45,956 bases of DNA from Levilactobacillus humaensis (GCF_024345185.1 NZ_BROB01000020.1:1-45956), one strand, 5' to 3'; positions 14,957 through 23,482 are shown, counted from the first letter of the stretch. Translations and numbers: made by a program. Notes: a model not told the origin generated them from the letters alone.

Positions 14957-15739
14957 ATGGCAACAACGAAGGAAATTTGCGAAAAATTAATGGCAGTTAA
15001 GACAGGCTTCACGGCTCCTAGTGAATCGCATCCCGGTGAACTAAGAGACCTGACGTTAGCTGATATTGGTTCTTTTTTGACCTATAAGAATCGGCCCGAT
15101 ATGGCGACGATTGAAGCACGCATGGCAGCCGACCATACCGAACTTAAGCCGCGAGCAGTCACCGACGCGTTGAAGCTAGACTATAACTTCCCATCAGAAG
15201 CCTTTGCGGCAGAACCGGTCTTTAACCGGAATTATCTCTTCTTAGCCTTGAACATTTCACGGCGAGAAAAGAACATCTTCGAAGGTAAAGAATGGTATAA
15301 CTTCCACGAAATCGATCCCAAAGGGTCAGCGCTGACCCACGTCTTCAACCTGGCTATGATGACAAATCATGACGTCTTCCGTGGCTGTTACGTGACTGAT
15401 ATTCTGAAGAACACGATTGAAACGGAAGCCTCTAAGGTTGTGAAGGCCTTTAACAAGCCACGGGATACCGAACACGAGGAAGCCTACCGCAAGAGTGCCG
15501 AACTCTTCATTCAAGAATGCGCTATCGTTCAGCCAAAGCATTTGGTTGTCATGGGTGGTGATGTCGCTTCTGTAGTAACTCAAATGAAGAATGATGGTCT
15601 GTTCGATCAAGCGCCAGATGTCGCCGCATTGGTAGAAAACTTAACGAAGGTTGACCATTATGCCAGTCGATCAAATTCCACTGACTACTACATCAACTTG
15701 TTTGATGAGGAAAGTAACCTGAACCTGCAAGAAAGCTAA
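14957..15739 (+). CDS. Uracil-DNA-glycosylase-fold family protein
   Basis: This encodes 260 residues from the ATG at 14957, chosen because AAGGGTGG lies 8 bases upstream; a GTG at 14945 would overlap that RBS. The pattern of LFLALNISRR, KEWYNFHEI, HVFNLAM, FRGCYVTDILKNTIETEASKV and IVQPKHLVVMGGDVASVV resembles the UDG-like superfamily of unknown function. In that superfamily GxxxTDI/xK and a late P..(I/V)(V/L)xxG strand are common. The classical GQDPY and HPSPLS catalytic motifs of true uracil-DNA glycosylases are not seen, so glycosylase activity is not assured. It is soluble, single, and preceded by a 115-base leader. Confidence 0.6.
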   Translation: MATTKEICEKLMAVKTGFTAPSESHPGELRDLTLADIGSFLTYKNRPDMATIEARMAADHTELKPRAVTDALKLDYNFPSEAFAAEPVFNRNYLFLALNISRREKNIFEGKEWYNFHEIDPKGSALTHVFNLAMMTNHDVFRGCYVTDILKNTIETEASKVVKAFNKPRDTEHEEAYRKSAELFIQECAIVQPKHLVVMGGDVASVVTQMKNDGLFDQAPDVAALVENLTKVDHYASRSNSTDYYINLFDEESNLNLQES

Positions 15740-15849
15740 GACTCTGTTTTCGTTACACAAATTTTACGTAAACGAGTGTCATTTCCATACGAAATCGATA
15801 CATTGACCGCGTATGATAAAAGGTAAATCAAGGGGAAGAGGATGATCGT

Positions 15850-15942
15850 ATGTCCGCTACGGAATTCGATACCTTAATCTTACTGATTATCACGTGGTTA
15901 CCGATGCTTTGGTTTTCCCGACCACCAAAGCGTCACAACTAG
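15850..15942 (+). CDS. 30-residue hydrophobic peptide
   Basis: The ATG at 15850 is preceded by AGAGGA at a good distance, and the frame ends at TAG 15940-15942. The peptide has an acidic start (SATEFD), a hydrophobic stretch of about 16 residues (TLILLIITWLPMLWF) and a basic end (RPPKRHN). That is the charge pattern of single-span membrane peptides such as type I toxins. It has its own perfect terminator. It lacks the P-x3-G pattern of Fst/Ldr toxins, so the family assignment is open. Translation is inferred from RBS, composition and terminator only. Confidence 0.45.
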   Translation: MSATEFDTLILLIITWLPMLWFSRPPKRHN

Positions 15943-15953
15943 CTAGTACATTT

Positions 15954-15990
15954 ACGGATTGAATTCTGTGTGAATTCAGTCCGTTTTTTT
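15954..15990 (+). terminator. Terminator of 30-residue peptide gene
   Basis: A near-perfect 13-bp stem: ACGGATTGAATTC paired with GAATTCAGTCCGT across a TGTGT loop, then TTTTTTT. Confidence 0.88.
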
Positions 15991-16027
15991 GATCACTGAC
16001 TGTGTTTCCGATATCCCTCCAAATATA

Positions 16028-16052
16028 AGCAACTTTGTGATCGATACTCACA
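16028..16052. repeat. Perfect stem-loop, function unknown
   Basis: ACTTTGTGA and TCACAAAGT flank a 7-base loop. No T run follows on either strand. It lies 40 bases beyond the terminator of the peptide gene and could be part of an antisense RNA or an operator. The remainder of 15991-16261 holds no gene that I can support. Confidence 0.35.
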
Positions 16053-16261
16053 AAGTAGGTCTGATTTGCAGTCAAAGAAACCAGGCAGAGCAGGCGCGTT
16101 TGCTCACTATCTGCGGAAACTTTACAAGATGTTGACGTGGACCACACGGTTAATTTACATAAGATCGCTATGCTAGACCTAACTTAGTGATTATCGGCGT
16201 TTAACCGTCACCGGGTGACCGATCCCCGGCGGCCATCATCTGTTTGGGGGGCAACGGGGAC

Positions 16262-17143
16262 ATGAATAAATTTACCATTATCCATTTATCAGATTCACAA
16301 CTCACGGCGCCGGGGGTCGATCCGCAGTACCACCAACGTTTACTGCCGCAGGAGAAGCTTCAGCGGGTCTTCGACGACGTCCTGGAACACCAGCTTCAGC
16401 CAGACCTCGTCGTCTTGAGTGGCGATCTCTTGCAGGGTGGCACGGCCGGGGATTATGCCCGGTTTCACAGCTATCTGCGTGAACAATCGCAACGCCTGGC
16501 GGCACCGATTGAAGTGATTTTAGGGGACCAGGACGACCGTGAGGCCTTTAACAACGGCTACTTATCCCAACCTGATCTGCCGTACTACGCCTACAAACAG
16601 GTCCACCAGAACATGGACTTCTATTTTTTGGATTCCAAATGGGAAGAGAACAAGGAGGCGGGGTGGCTCGACCGCGAACAGCTGGACTGGCTGAACAAGA
16701 ATCTCCACTTAGCGCCGCGCCGCCGGGCCTTCATTTTTCTCCATCATCCGTTAGACGCGCCGGCACTGCGTCCCATGCGCTACGCTTTACTGCAAAATAA
16801 TCGCGAGCTCCTGGCGATTCTCCACGGCCACAATATCGGGGGCATCTTTACCGGCCATTTACACTTTGCGGCCAGCTACTTAGTTGAAAGTACCATTCCG
16901 GTCACGGCCGTCGGGTCGGCTTCAACCTACATCAATTGCCAGGACCCACACTATCACGAGGTCCACGACGCGGTGACCTATAACGTCATCACGATTCAGC
17001 GCGGGCTAGCCAGCATCACCAGTCACCCGCTCTATCTGGGCCAACCCATCATCGACACGGTCACGGTGAACAACACGGGTTTTGCCAAACACCGGCCTCG
17101 TCTGACCAGTTCACGGCGTATCGTCAATGGGCCGTTTATCTGA
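16262..17143 (+). CDS. Metallophosphoesterase (calcineurin-like), atypical metal site
   Basis: This encodes 293 residues from the ATG at 16262, with G-rich ribosome binding sequence upstream; a TTG at 16244 is less likely. The fold of 3',5'-cAMP phosphodiesterase CpdA-like enzymes is visible: IIHLSDSQL at the N-terminus, VLSGDLLQGG, VILGDQDDR, FIFLHHP and GIFTGHLH. Two motifs differ from the consensus. DxH reads DSQ, and GNH(D/E) reads GDQDD, so histidines that bind metal or act in catalysis are glutamine. GD, the HH pair and GHxH are kept. The enzyme may have altered metal use or be inactive. It is directly followed, with no terminator, by a type I repeat element. Confidence 0.75.
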   Translation: MNKFTIIHLSDSQLTAPGVDPQYHQRLLPQEKLQRVFDDVLEHQLQPDLVVLSGDLLQGGTAGDYARFHSYLREQSQRLAAPIEVILGDQDDREAFNNGYLSQPDLPYYAYKQVHQNMDFYFLDSKWEENKEAGWLDREQLDWLNKNLHLAPRRRAFIFLHHPLDAPALRPMRYALLQNNRELLAILHGHNIGGIFTGHLHFAASYLVESTIPVTAVGSASTYINCQDPHYHEVHDAVTYNVITIQRGLASITSHPLYLGQPIIDTVTVNNTGFAKHRPRLTSSRRIVNGPFI

Positions 17144-17159
17144 TATTGTCGGGAGTTCG

Positions 17160-17343
17160 TCGCCTGCGGTGACCAGGGGTTCCGTCCTGTGGGGCACGCC
17201 CGAAGCCTGAGGAGCGGTCTTCGGACTCGCTTCCAGCCCCACACAACCCGTGGGTCTTGAAGACGTCCCAGTTTCTAAGACCGGCAGTTCACCGGCCTAA
17301 GAAACTCGACACAGGATTCCACCCCTGGTCAACTCCGGCTGAG
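17160..17343 (+). repeat. Type I multi-hairpin element (copy I-2)
   Basis: The outer stem GACCAGGGG (17171-17179) with CCCCTGGTC (17322-17330) is extended by TCCTGTG (17185-17191) with CACAGGA (17310-17316). Inside are three hairpins: CGAAGCC (17201-17207) with GGTCTTCG (17216-17223), a CAC/GTG hairpin at 17239-17253, and GTTTCT (17271-17276) with AGAAAC (17300-17305) closed by CCGG pairs. It starts 16 bases after a stop codon. Confidence 0.85.
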
Positions 17344-17509
17344 GATAGTGGTTGTCATGACAATGTGGCACATGTTCATGCGTTATGGGGATGAGTCGCC
17401 GTTCACCAGTCAGAATAGGTGGTGAATTGGCGTAGCGCATTTCGGAACTTTCACCACCGTCACTCCCAGAAAAATCAGGTGTGATCGACGCAACAATGGC
17501 TAAGGGAAA

Positions 17510-17661
17510 GCCTGGAGGGTGGTTCTGAGGAGGCTCAGCCGTGTCGTTATTGTTGGTTGGCGTTCTTTGCCAACTTACAATAAGGCCGCTCGGGGAGACC
17601 GCGCTTTGGCTTCCCGACGTGCCCATGGCGTTCCAGCCTCCTCAGAACCACCCGGAAGGCC
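17510..17661 (-). repeat. Type II element (copy II-4), reverse partner of I-2
   Basis: A perfect 19-bp outer stem joins 17517-17535 and 17635-17653. The inner stem TTATTGT...GTTGGC pairs with GCCAAC...ACAATAA, and the middle hairpin is CGGG with CCCG. Conserved blocks are on the minus strand. The 165-base spacer from copy I-2 holds no gene. Confidence 0.88.
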
Positions 17662-17721
17662 CCGCCGGGGCAATCCTCAGGACCTTGACCCTAGAACCAA
17701 GACAATATAAAAACAAATTTT

Positions 17722-17762
17722 GGAGGGGTGATTCCCAGTGGCAAGGCGGGAATCACCCCTCC
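17722..17762. terminator. Perfect 15-bp hairpin, possibly bidirectional terminator
   Basis: The stem joins 17722-17736 and 17748-17762, all 15 bp matched. On the plus strand only GTTAGTTTT follows; on the minus strand AAAATTTG follows. It separates the repeat pair from the rsmG promoter and probably blocks read-through. Confidence 0.6.
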
Positions 17763-17786
17763 GTTAGTTTTCCTCAGGAATAGGCG

Positions 17787-17815
17787 TTTCATGTGAGCCC
17801 AGTTTTCGGTATAAT
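17787..17815 (+). promoter_or_regulatory. Promoter of rsmG-noc-parAB operon
   Basis: -35 TTTCAT (17787-17792), 17 bases, then a consensus -10 TATAAT (17810-17815). Confidence 0.7.
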
Positions 17816-17831
17816 AGGTATCGACGTGTGA

Positions 17832-17933
17832 GCGAAACGCCGCGGAAAACCCCGCCAGTTCGTGGGGTCACGAGTTGCGTTTCGCCAGTAAGTAAGGTAA
17901 AGTATAACCAAACGTGAAACAATCTTGTTTCAC
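17832..17933 (+). promoter_or_regulatory. Two-hairpin leader upstream of rsmG
   Basis: GCGAAACGC (17832-17840) pairs perfectly with GCGTTTCGC (17877-17885) around an inner CCCC/GGGG. GTGAAAC (17914-17920) pairs with GTTTCAC (17927-17933). There is no T run, so this is not a simple attenuator; it may set mRNA stability or be a protein-binding leader. Confidence 0.45.
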
Positions 17934-17957
17934 AGAAGTGAACTGGGAGATTAACGT

Positions 17958-18686
17958 ATGAATCCAGAAGAGTTTCGTGCCGCGTTAGCAGCGCAAGGCA
18001 TTGATTTAACCGCAACACAGGAACAGCAATTTGCGACCTACTATGAGTTCTTAGTTGCGACCAACGAACACGTAAATTTAACCACGATTACCGCGGAGCC
18101 AGACGTCTACCTGAAACATTTTTACGACTCACTGACCCCGGCTTTTTACGTGGACGCGATGCGCACGGAACCGTTAACGGTCTGTGATGTTGGGGCGGGT
18201 GCCGGTTTTCCGTCACTACCTTTGAAGATCATGTTCCCACAGCTCCAGGTGACGATCGTGGACTCGTTGAACAAGCGAATCACGTTCTTAAATGAACTCG
18301 CCGCTAAGCTTAACCTAACCGGTGTGGCCTTTCATCATGCCCGTGCCGAAGAATTCGGGGGTAAGCGTGCCGCCAATCGCGAAGGTTTCGACCTCGTGTT
18401 GGCCCGCGCCGTGGCTCGGATGTCCGTGCTTAGCGAATTGTGTTTACCACTCGCCAAGGTTGGGGGCCAATTCGTGGCCTTGAAGGCGGCCCAGACCGAG
18501 GATGAACTCGCTGTGAGCCAGACGGCCATTGTGACTCTCGGTGGCAAGCTGGCGGCCGATGAGGCCTTCTCACTGCCTGTGAGTGGTGACCAACGCCACA
18601 TCGTGGTCATCGACAAGGTTCGGCACACACCAAAGCGTTATCCGCGTAAGGCGGGGACGCCCAATAAGGAACCGTTAGAAGATTAA
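17958..18686 (+). CDS. rsmG: 16S rRNA (guanine527-N7)-methyltransferase RsmG
   Basis: This encodes 242 residues. The S-adenosylmethionine binding motif [14 protein letters not shown] lies near residue 78 and is diagnostic of RsmG/GidB. It is followed by [24 protein letters not shown] and [11 protein letters not shown]. The enzyme methylates G527 of 16S rRNA; loss gives low-level streptomycin resistance in other bacteria. It is the first gene of the segregation block, and a GGGAG RBS precedes the ATG. The C-terminal [11 protein letters not shown] tail is typical of Lactobacillales members. Confidence 0.95.
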   Translation: MNPEEFRAALAAQGIDLTATQEQQFATYYEFLVATNEHVNLTTITAEPDVYLKHFYDSLTPAFYVDAMRTEPLTVCDVGAGAGFPSLPLKIMFPQLQVTIVDSLNKRITFLNELAAKLNLTGVAFHHARAEEFGGKRAANREGFDLVLARAVARMSVLSELCLPLAKVGGQFVALKAAQTEDELAVSQTAIVTLGGKLAADEAFSLPVSGDQRHIVVIDKVRHTPKRYPRKAGTPNKEPLED

Positions 18687-18705
18687 TGGGATGGGGGTAA
18701 GATAA

Positions 18706-19536
18706 TTGCCATTTTCATTATTTGGAAATAATCGGGAGAAGGCGGTTCAGCCGACGCATCCCGTGAAACAAAACGTGGTAATGATCCCGGTTGCCCAAAT
18801 CATTCCCAACCGGTTTCAACCGCGGCAACGGTTCGACGCCACCGCGATTACCGAGTTAGCCCAAACGATCGAGGAACATGGACTCTTACAGCCCATTGTG
18901 ATTCGCCAATTTGAGGCTGACCATTACGAGATCATCGCCGGTGAACGGCGGTTCAGAGCGATTAACCAACTGAAATGGGAGACCGTGCCCGCCATCGTCG
19001 AAGAGATGAGTGACGACGAGACGGCGTCCATGGCGCTGATTGAAAACCTCCAACGCGAGGAACTTTCCGCCATTGAAGAGGCCCACGCCTACCAACAGTT
19101 GATGGCGCTCAATCACATGACGCAGTCGCAGTTGGCCGAGGGTATCGGTAAGAGTCAGGGGTTTGTGGCCAACAAGCTGCGACTCCTGAAGCTGGCCGAA
19201 CCCGTGCGTGAGGCCATCTTGAATCGCCAGATCACCGAACGACACGGCCGAGCCTTACTGGCCTTGGACGATGCCGGACAGGTCGAGCTGTTGGCGCAGA
19301 TCATTGCCGACAAGTTGACGGTCAAGGAGACCGAGGCCTTGATTACCAAACGCAAACAGCCCAAACGGCGGCGTAAGGTGACCAAGCACAGTGTCTCCAA
19401 GGACACCCGTGTGGCGGTCAACACGATTCGTCACTCGGTGAAGATGGTCAAGGACGCCGGCATGACGCTGACGACCAAGGAAGAAGAAACACCAGACGGT
19501 TACCGCATCATCATTGACATTCCAAAAGAAAGCTAG
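18706..19536 (+). CDS. noc: Nucleoid occlusion protein Noc (ParB paralog)
   Basis: This encodes 276 residues starting at TTG 18706, preceded by GGGGG. The ParB N-terminal CTP-binding domain is complete (NRFQPRQRFD, then the IIAGERRFRAI motif and the MALIENLQREELSAIEEA block). The central HTH reads MTQSQLAEGIGKSQGFVANKLRLLKL, and a basic linker plus C-terminal domain follow. Position between rsmG and parA identifies it as Noc rather than Spo0J. Noc binds specific sites and prevents division over the nucleoid. It ends 13 bases before the ParA start. Confidence 0.92.
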   Translation: MPFSLFGNNREKAVQPTHPVKQNVVMIPVAQIIPNRFQPRQRFDATAITELAQTIEEHGLLQPIVIRQFEADHYEIIAGERRFRAINQLKWETVPAIVEEMSDDETASMALIENLQREELSAIEEAHAYQQLMALNHMTQSQLAEGIGKSQGFVANKLRLLKLAEPVREAILNRQITERHGRALLALDDAGQVELLAQIIADKLTVKETEALITKRKQPKRRRKVTKHSVSKDTRVAVNTIRHSVKMVKDAGMTLTTKEEETPDGYRIIIDIPKES

Positions 19537-19549
19537 AGGTGAACGACAT

Positions 19550-20317
19550 ATGGGCTATATCATCGCATTAGCCAATCAAAAGGGTGGCGTAGGCAAGACC
19601 ACCACCGGGGTTAACCTGGGCGCAGCGCTGGCTTCGGCCGGCCAACACGTCCTCCTGGTGGATACCGATGCCCAAGGGAATGCGACCAGTGGGGTCGGCA
19701 TTCAAAAGGCAACCATTGAACGCGAAGTCTACGACGTCTTGGTAAATGAGACGCCGATTCAAGACGCCATTATCCATACGGAACATGAGGGACTGGATAT
19801 CGTGCCCGCAACCATCCAGCTTTCCGGTGCGGAAATTGAATTAACGCCAATGATGGCACGGGAAACCCGGTTGAAGGCGGCCCTCGATGAGATTAAAGAC
19901 GAGTATGACTACATCCTCATCGACTGTCCCCCTTCGTTAGGGCTTTTGACGATCAACGCCTTTACCGCGGCGAACTCCATTTTGATTCCGGTTCAAAGCG
20001 AGTACTACGCGTTGGAAGGACTGACCCAACTGTTAAATACGGTGAAGTTGGTGCAAAAGCACTTTAACCGCGACCTGAAGATCGAAGGGGTCTTATTAAC
20101 TCTTTACGACGCCCGGACCAATCTCGGGAAACAGGTTAACGAAGAAGTTAAAAAGTATTTCCAAAACAAGGTTTACGCCACAATTATTCCGCGTAACGTC
20201 CAGTTAGCGGAGGCACCGAGTCATGGGATGCCAATCATTGATTATGCGCCAAAATCGAAAGGTGCCGAAGTATACACTGAACTCGCAAAGGAAGTGCTAG
20301 CAGCCCATGGCAAGTAA
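19550..20317 (+). CDS. parA: Chromosome partitioning ATPase ParA/Soj
   Basis: This encodes 255 residues from the ATG at 19550, with AGAGGTGA upstream. It carries the deviant Walker A motif KGGVGKTT (residues 11-18), the Walker A' VDTDAQGNAT segment and Walker B-like IDCPPSLG. The length equals that of B. subtilis Soj. It acts with ParB to move or regulate the replication origin region and control initiation. The frame is open a little upstream, overlapping noc, but without an RBS. It overlaps parB by 11 bases, suggesting translational coupling. Confidence 0.96.
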   Translation: MGYIIALANQKGGVGKTTTGVNLGAALASAGQHVLLVDTDAQGNATSGVGIQKATIEREVYDVLVNETPIQDAIIHTEHEGLDIVPATIQLSGAEIELTPMMARETRLKAALDEIKDEYDYILIDCPPSLGLLTINAFTAANSILIPVQSEYYALEGLTQLLNTVKLVQKHFNRDLKIEGVLLTLYDARTNLGKQVNEEVKKYFQNKVYATIIPRNVQLAEAPSHGMPIIDYAPKSKGAEVYTELAKEVLAAHGK

Positions 20318-21191
20318 GAAAGAGAAAAGTTTAGGTCGCGGAATTGACGCATTATTTGCCGAAAATGGCGTCGACGCCGGCGAAGAAACGGTGGTTGATC
20401 TGACGTTGGCCGACATTCGACCTAACCCATACCAACCCCGCCAGAAGTTCGACAAGAAGGGCTTAGACGATCTGGCCGCCTCGATCGAAAAGACCGGGGT
20501 CTTCCAACCAATCATCGTTCGGCAACCGGACAAACGGGTCAACCGTTACGAGATTCTGGCCGGTGAACGGCGCTTCCGGGCGTCTAATTTGGCTGGGAAG
20601 ACCACGATTCCGGGGATTATCCGTGACGTGACCGAGGAACAAATGATGGAGATCGCCGTGTTGGAAAACCTCCAACGCGAGGATTTAACCCCATTGGAAG
20701 AAGCCGAAGCCTACGATACGTTGATGACCAAGCTCACCTTGACGCAGGCCCAGGTTTCCGAACGTCTCGGTAAGAGTCGGCCATACATCGCCAACTACTT
20801 GCGGTTATTGGGACTGCCTAAGGCCGTGAAGGACATGTTACAGAAGAACGATCTGTCCATGGGACAAGCCCGGACGCTGTTATCCTTGAAGGATAAGACC
20901 AAGCTCGTGGCGTTAGCTAAGCGCGCCGTGAGTGAGGGGATGACCGTGCGGGCCTTGGAGGCCGAAGTTGGCAAGCTGAATGGTGCAGCTAAGAAGCTCG
21001 CCAAGAAACCCGCCAAGAAGAAGTCGCCATTCCTACGTTCTACGGAGAATCAACTCCAGGAACACTTTGGCACGCAGGTCACGATTAACGAGACGACCGG
21101 CAAGGACCAACAAGGGAAGATTGAGATTGACTACCTTTCCAATGATGATCTGAACCGCATCTTAGACCTGCTGAATATCCACCAAGACTAA
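20307..21191 (+). CDS. parB: Chromosome partitioning protein ParB/Spo0J
   Basis: This encodes 294 residues. The CTPase motif AGERRFRASNLAG, the ENLQREDLTPLEEAEAY block, the HTH TLTQAQVSERLGKSRPYIAN and a C-terminal dimerisation domain are present. A basic Lys/Pro-rich linker (KKLAKKPAKKKSP) precedes the C-terminal part. It loads at parS sites as a DNA clamp; no obvious parS copy lies in this window. The start overlaps the end of parA. Confidence 0.96.
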   Translation: MASKKEKSLGRGIDALFAENGVDAGEETVVDLTLADIRPNPYQPRQKFDKKGLDDLAASIEKTGVFQPIIVRQPDKRVNRYEILAGERRFRASNLAGKTTIPGIIRDVTEEQMMEIAVLENLQREDLTPLEEAEAYDTLMTKLTLTQAQVSERLGKSRPYIANYLRLLGLPKAVKDMLQKNDLSMGQARTLLSLKDKTKLVALAKRAVSEGMTVRALEAEVGKLNGAAKKLAKKPAKKKSPFLRSTENQLQEHFGTQVTINETTGKDQQGKIEIDYLSNDDLNRILDLLNIHQD

Positions 21192-21209
21192 CTCATGGGA
21201 GGCATGACC

Positions 21210-21416
21210 ATGTACGATTTAGGTGATTTGGTAGAAATGAAGAAGCCCCACCCATGCGGCACCAACCGCTGGGAGATTACCCGAATGGGCGCGGATATTA
21301 AGATCAAGTGCACCAATTGCGGTCACGTGGTGATGTTATCGCGGCGTGAATTTGAAAAGAAATTAAAAAAGGTATTGGTTCGCAAAGCCGACGCCGAGAA
21401 TGGAAAGAGTGAATAA
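21210..21416 (+). CDS. DUF951 protein (YyzM-like)
   Basis: This encodes 68 residues from the ATG at 21210; GGGAGG at 21197-21202 sits 7 bases upstream and favours this over the ATGs at 21195 and 21204. The sequence MYDLGDLVEMKKPHPCG...W.ITRMGADIKIKC.NCGHVVML is the DUF951 signature, with three cysteines and a histidine suggesting a zinc site. The function is unknown; it is almost always found between parB and ychF, as here, and was probably co-transcribed with them. Confidence 0.9.
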   Translation: MYDLGDLVEMKKPHPCGTNRWEITRMGADIKIKCTNCGHVVMLSRREFEKKLKKVLVRKADAENGKSE

Positions 21417-21421
21417 TTGCT

Positions 21422-22522
21422 ATGTCATTAACTGCAGGAATCGTTGGCCTGCCGAACGTCGGGAAGTCAACTTTATTTAACGCGATTACCAAGGCTGGGG
21501 CCGAAATGGCTAATTACCCCTTCGCTACGATCGATCCGAACGTGGGGATGGTGGAAGTCCCTGATAAGCGCTTGGACCGGATTCAAGAATTGATTCCAGC
21601 CAAGAAGGTCGTCCCAACGACGTTTGAATTTACCGACATCGCCGGGATCGTCAAGGGTGCCAGCAAGGGTGAAGGTCTGGGGAACAAGTTCCTGGAAAAT
21701 ATTCGCCAAGTGGACGCCATCGTTCACGTTGTCCGCGCCTTTGACGACGACAACATCACCCACGTTTCCGGGAAGATCGACCCGATCGATGATATCGAAA
21801 CGATCAACTTGGAATTAGGTCTGTCTGACCTGGACGCCGTTAACAAGCGGTTAGCCAAGGTTGAACGTGCGGCTAAGGGGAGCGACAAGGAAGCCAAGGC
21901 TGAATTGGCCGTTCTACAAAAGATCCAACCGGTGCTCGAAGCCGGTGGCGCCGTGCGGACGATTGACTTTGATGAGGAAGAAACCAAGATTGTGAAGGGT
22001 CTCTTCCTGTTAACCTCGAAGCCCGTTCTCTACGTGGCTAACATTGCCGAAGACGACATGGCCGATCCCGAAGATTCCAAGTACTTCGGTGTGATCAAGG
22101 ACTACGCCGCCAAGGAAGGCGCCGAAGCCATTGCCGTTGCTGCCGAAGCTGAAGAAGAAATCGCCCAATTGGACGATGACGAAAAGCAGGATTTCCTCGA
22201 AGCCGAGGGTGTGGAAGAACCCGGATTGAATCGCTTAATTCGGGCCTCATATCACCTCTTAGGCCTGGAAACGTTCTTTACAGCTGGTGGTAAGGAAACC
22301 CGTGCCTGGACGTACAGAAGCGGCACTAAGGCCCCTCAAGCAGCCGGAATCATTCACTCTGACTTTGAACGTGGCTTTATCCGCGCCGAAGTCATGGCAT
22401 TTGATGATTTGGATAAGCTCGAAACCGAAGCTGCCGTCAAGGAAGCCGGTAAGCTGCGGGTCGAAGGGAAAGACTACGTGATGGAAGACGGCGACATCGT
22501 CGAATTCCGGTTCAACGTTTAG
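21422..22522 (+). CDS. ychF: Redox-regulated ATPase/GTPase YchF (Obg family)
   Basis: This encodes 366 residues. The G1 motif GLPNVGKST is at residues 8-16, and ANYPFATIDPNVG and the DIAGIVKGASKGEGLGNKFL switch region follow. A helical hairpin insert (about 120-200) and a C-terminal TGS domain are present, the latter including AAGIIHSDFERGFIRAE. YchF prefers ATP and binds the ribosome, and it is involved in stress responses. The spacing to DUF951 is 5 bases, consistent with one operon. Confidence 0.95.
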   Translation: MSLTAGIVGLPNVGKSTLFNAITKAGAEMANYPFATIDPNVGMVEVPDKRLDRIQELIPAKKVVPTTFEFTDIAGIVKGASKGEGLGNKFLENIRQVDAIVHVVRAFDDDNITHVSGKIDPIDDIETINLELGLSDLDAVNKRLAKVERAAKGSDKEAKAELAVLQKIQPVLEAGGAVRTIDFDEEETKIVKGLFLLTSKPVLYVANIAEDDMADPEDSKYFGVIKDYAAKEGAEAIAVAAEAEEEIAQLDDDEKQDFLEAEGVEEPGLNRLIRASYHLLGLETFFTAGGKETRAWTYRSGTKAPQAAGIIHSDFERGFIRAEVMAFDDLDKLETEAAVKEAGKLRVEGKDYVMEDGDIVEFRFNV

Positions 22523-22539
22523 AAGGGAACAGAGATTAG

Positions 22540-23265
22540 ATGAGTGATAACAAGCAAACTCCGCGTAATGCGGGCGTTCGTCAGAACCGTAACAATGTTG
22601 CGGTCAACGAACGGGCAGCGTTTGACAACCTCGGGTTGACCAAGCGTAACGCCGAATACATGTACCGCTTCAACAAGGCCTTGGAAAAGACCAAGTTGAC
22701 CCCAGAACGCAAGTCCGAGGCCGTGCAAGCCATGGTTAACGAGTTGATCGAAGGCCAAAAGTCTGGGAAGACCGGTAAGAATACTTATGGGGATATCGAC
22801 GCGCGGGTAAAGCTCGTGGTCGAGGGTCCACAGAAGCCAACCTCCTTCTTTGGAGGTCCCGACTACTGGCCAAACATGATCTACAACGCCTTGACGTTCT
22901 TCATGATCTTTAACCTGATGTTTGGGTTCATTTACTTCTTCTCACCAAAGATGATGACGACGAGTCAACCCGTTGGGATTACGGCCATTACGGTCAGTGC
23001 CCTGGTTGCCGGCTTCGCGTTGCCAGTGATGCCACGGGTCTTCGATCCGAAGATCAAGCACCGTTACAATGGCTGGATGCGGACCTTACTGGTTGTCCTG
23101 GTCTTCGTTGTGTGGATGGTGCTGTTCTTCTCAGCCCAACTCCTACCACCAGTGATCAACCCAGTTCTCCAACCAAAGCCAAGTATCGCTCTGGGTCTGA
23201 TGTCAATTGCCATCATGCTCTGGATGCGTCGTCGTTACAACATTCGCGGCGGGTTACTGGGCTAA
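22540..23265 (+). CDS. DUF1129 membrane protein
   Basis: This encodes 241 residues. A soluble basic N-terminus of about 100 residues, including LGLTKRNAEYMYRFNKALEK, is followed by four membrane helices (about residues 113-133, 145-165, 183-203 and 212-230). The layout and position after ychF match DUF1129 proteins of Lactobacillales. The function is unknown. It is the last gene of the block, followed by a good terminator. Confidence 0.85.
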   Translation: MSDNKQTPRNAGVRQNRNNVAVNERAAFDNLGLTKRNAEYMYRFNKALEKTKLTPERKSEAVQAMVNELIEGQKSGKTGKNTYGDIDARVKLVVEGPQKPTSFFGGPDYWPNMIYNALTFFMIFNLMFGFIYFFSPKMMTTSQPVGITAITVSALVAGFALPVMPRVFDPKIKHRYNGWMRTLLVVLVFVVWMVLFFSAQLLPPVINPVLQPKPSIALGLMSIAIMLWMRRRYNIRGGLLG

Positions 23266-23282
23266 ACTTAAGTTTGAATTTG

Positions 23283-23318
23283 AAATGCCGTCCTTTCGGG
23301 GATGGCATTTTTATTTTC
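23283..23318 (+). terminator. Terminator of the segregation operon
   Basis: AAATGCC (23283-23289) pairs with GGCATTT (23304-23310), with an inner TCC/GGG extension, then TTTATTTT. A type II element starts about 18 bases later. Confidence 0.88.
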
Positions 23319-23335
23319 ATGCTGGATCTTGTGGG

Positions 23336-23482
23336 CGGCGCCTCCGGTCGGTTCTGGAGACGGTGGAACGTGGTGGGCCCGTCGGGAAGTCTCCCCGAAC
23401 GGCCTTATCGTAAGCCGAGTGAGGACCCTCGACTAACGATAACGACACCACTGAGCGTCTCCAGAACCGACCTCCGGCCTAT
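23336..23482 (+). repeat. Type II element (copy II-5)
   Basis: A perfect 17-bp outer stem joins 23346-23362 and 23456-23472. The inner hairpin is TTATCGT with ACGATAA. The middle hairpin is shortened to TCGGG/CCCCGA with almost no loop, so this copy is slightly smaller. It stands alone in forward orientation. Confidence 0.86.

Noticed and set aside
17914-17933. GTGAAACAATCTTGTTTCAC as a parS site near parAB
   Set aside because: The arms resemble parS halves (TGTTTCAC/GTGAAACA) but are in inverted order with a 6-base loop. No sequence close to TGTTTCACGTGAAACA was found; TACAACACGTGATACT at 8337 matches only about 10 of 16.
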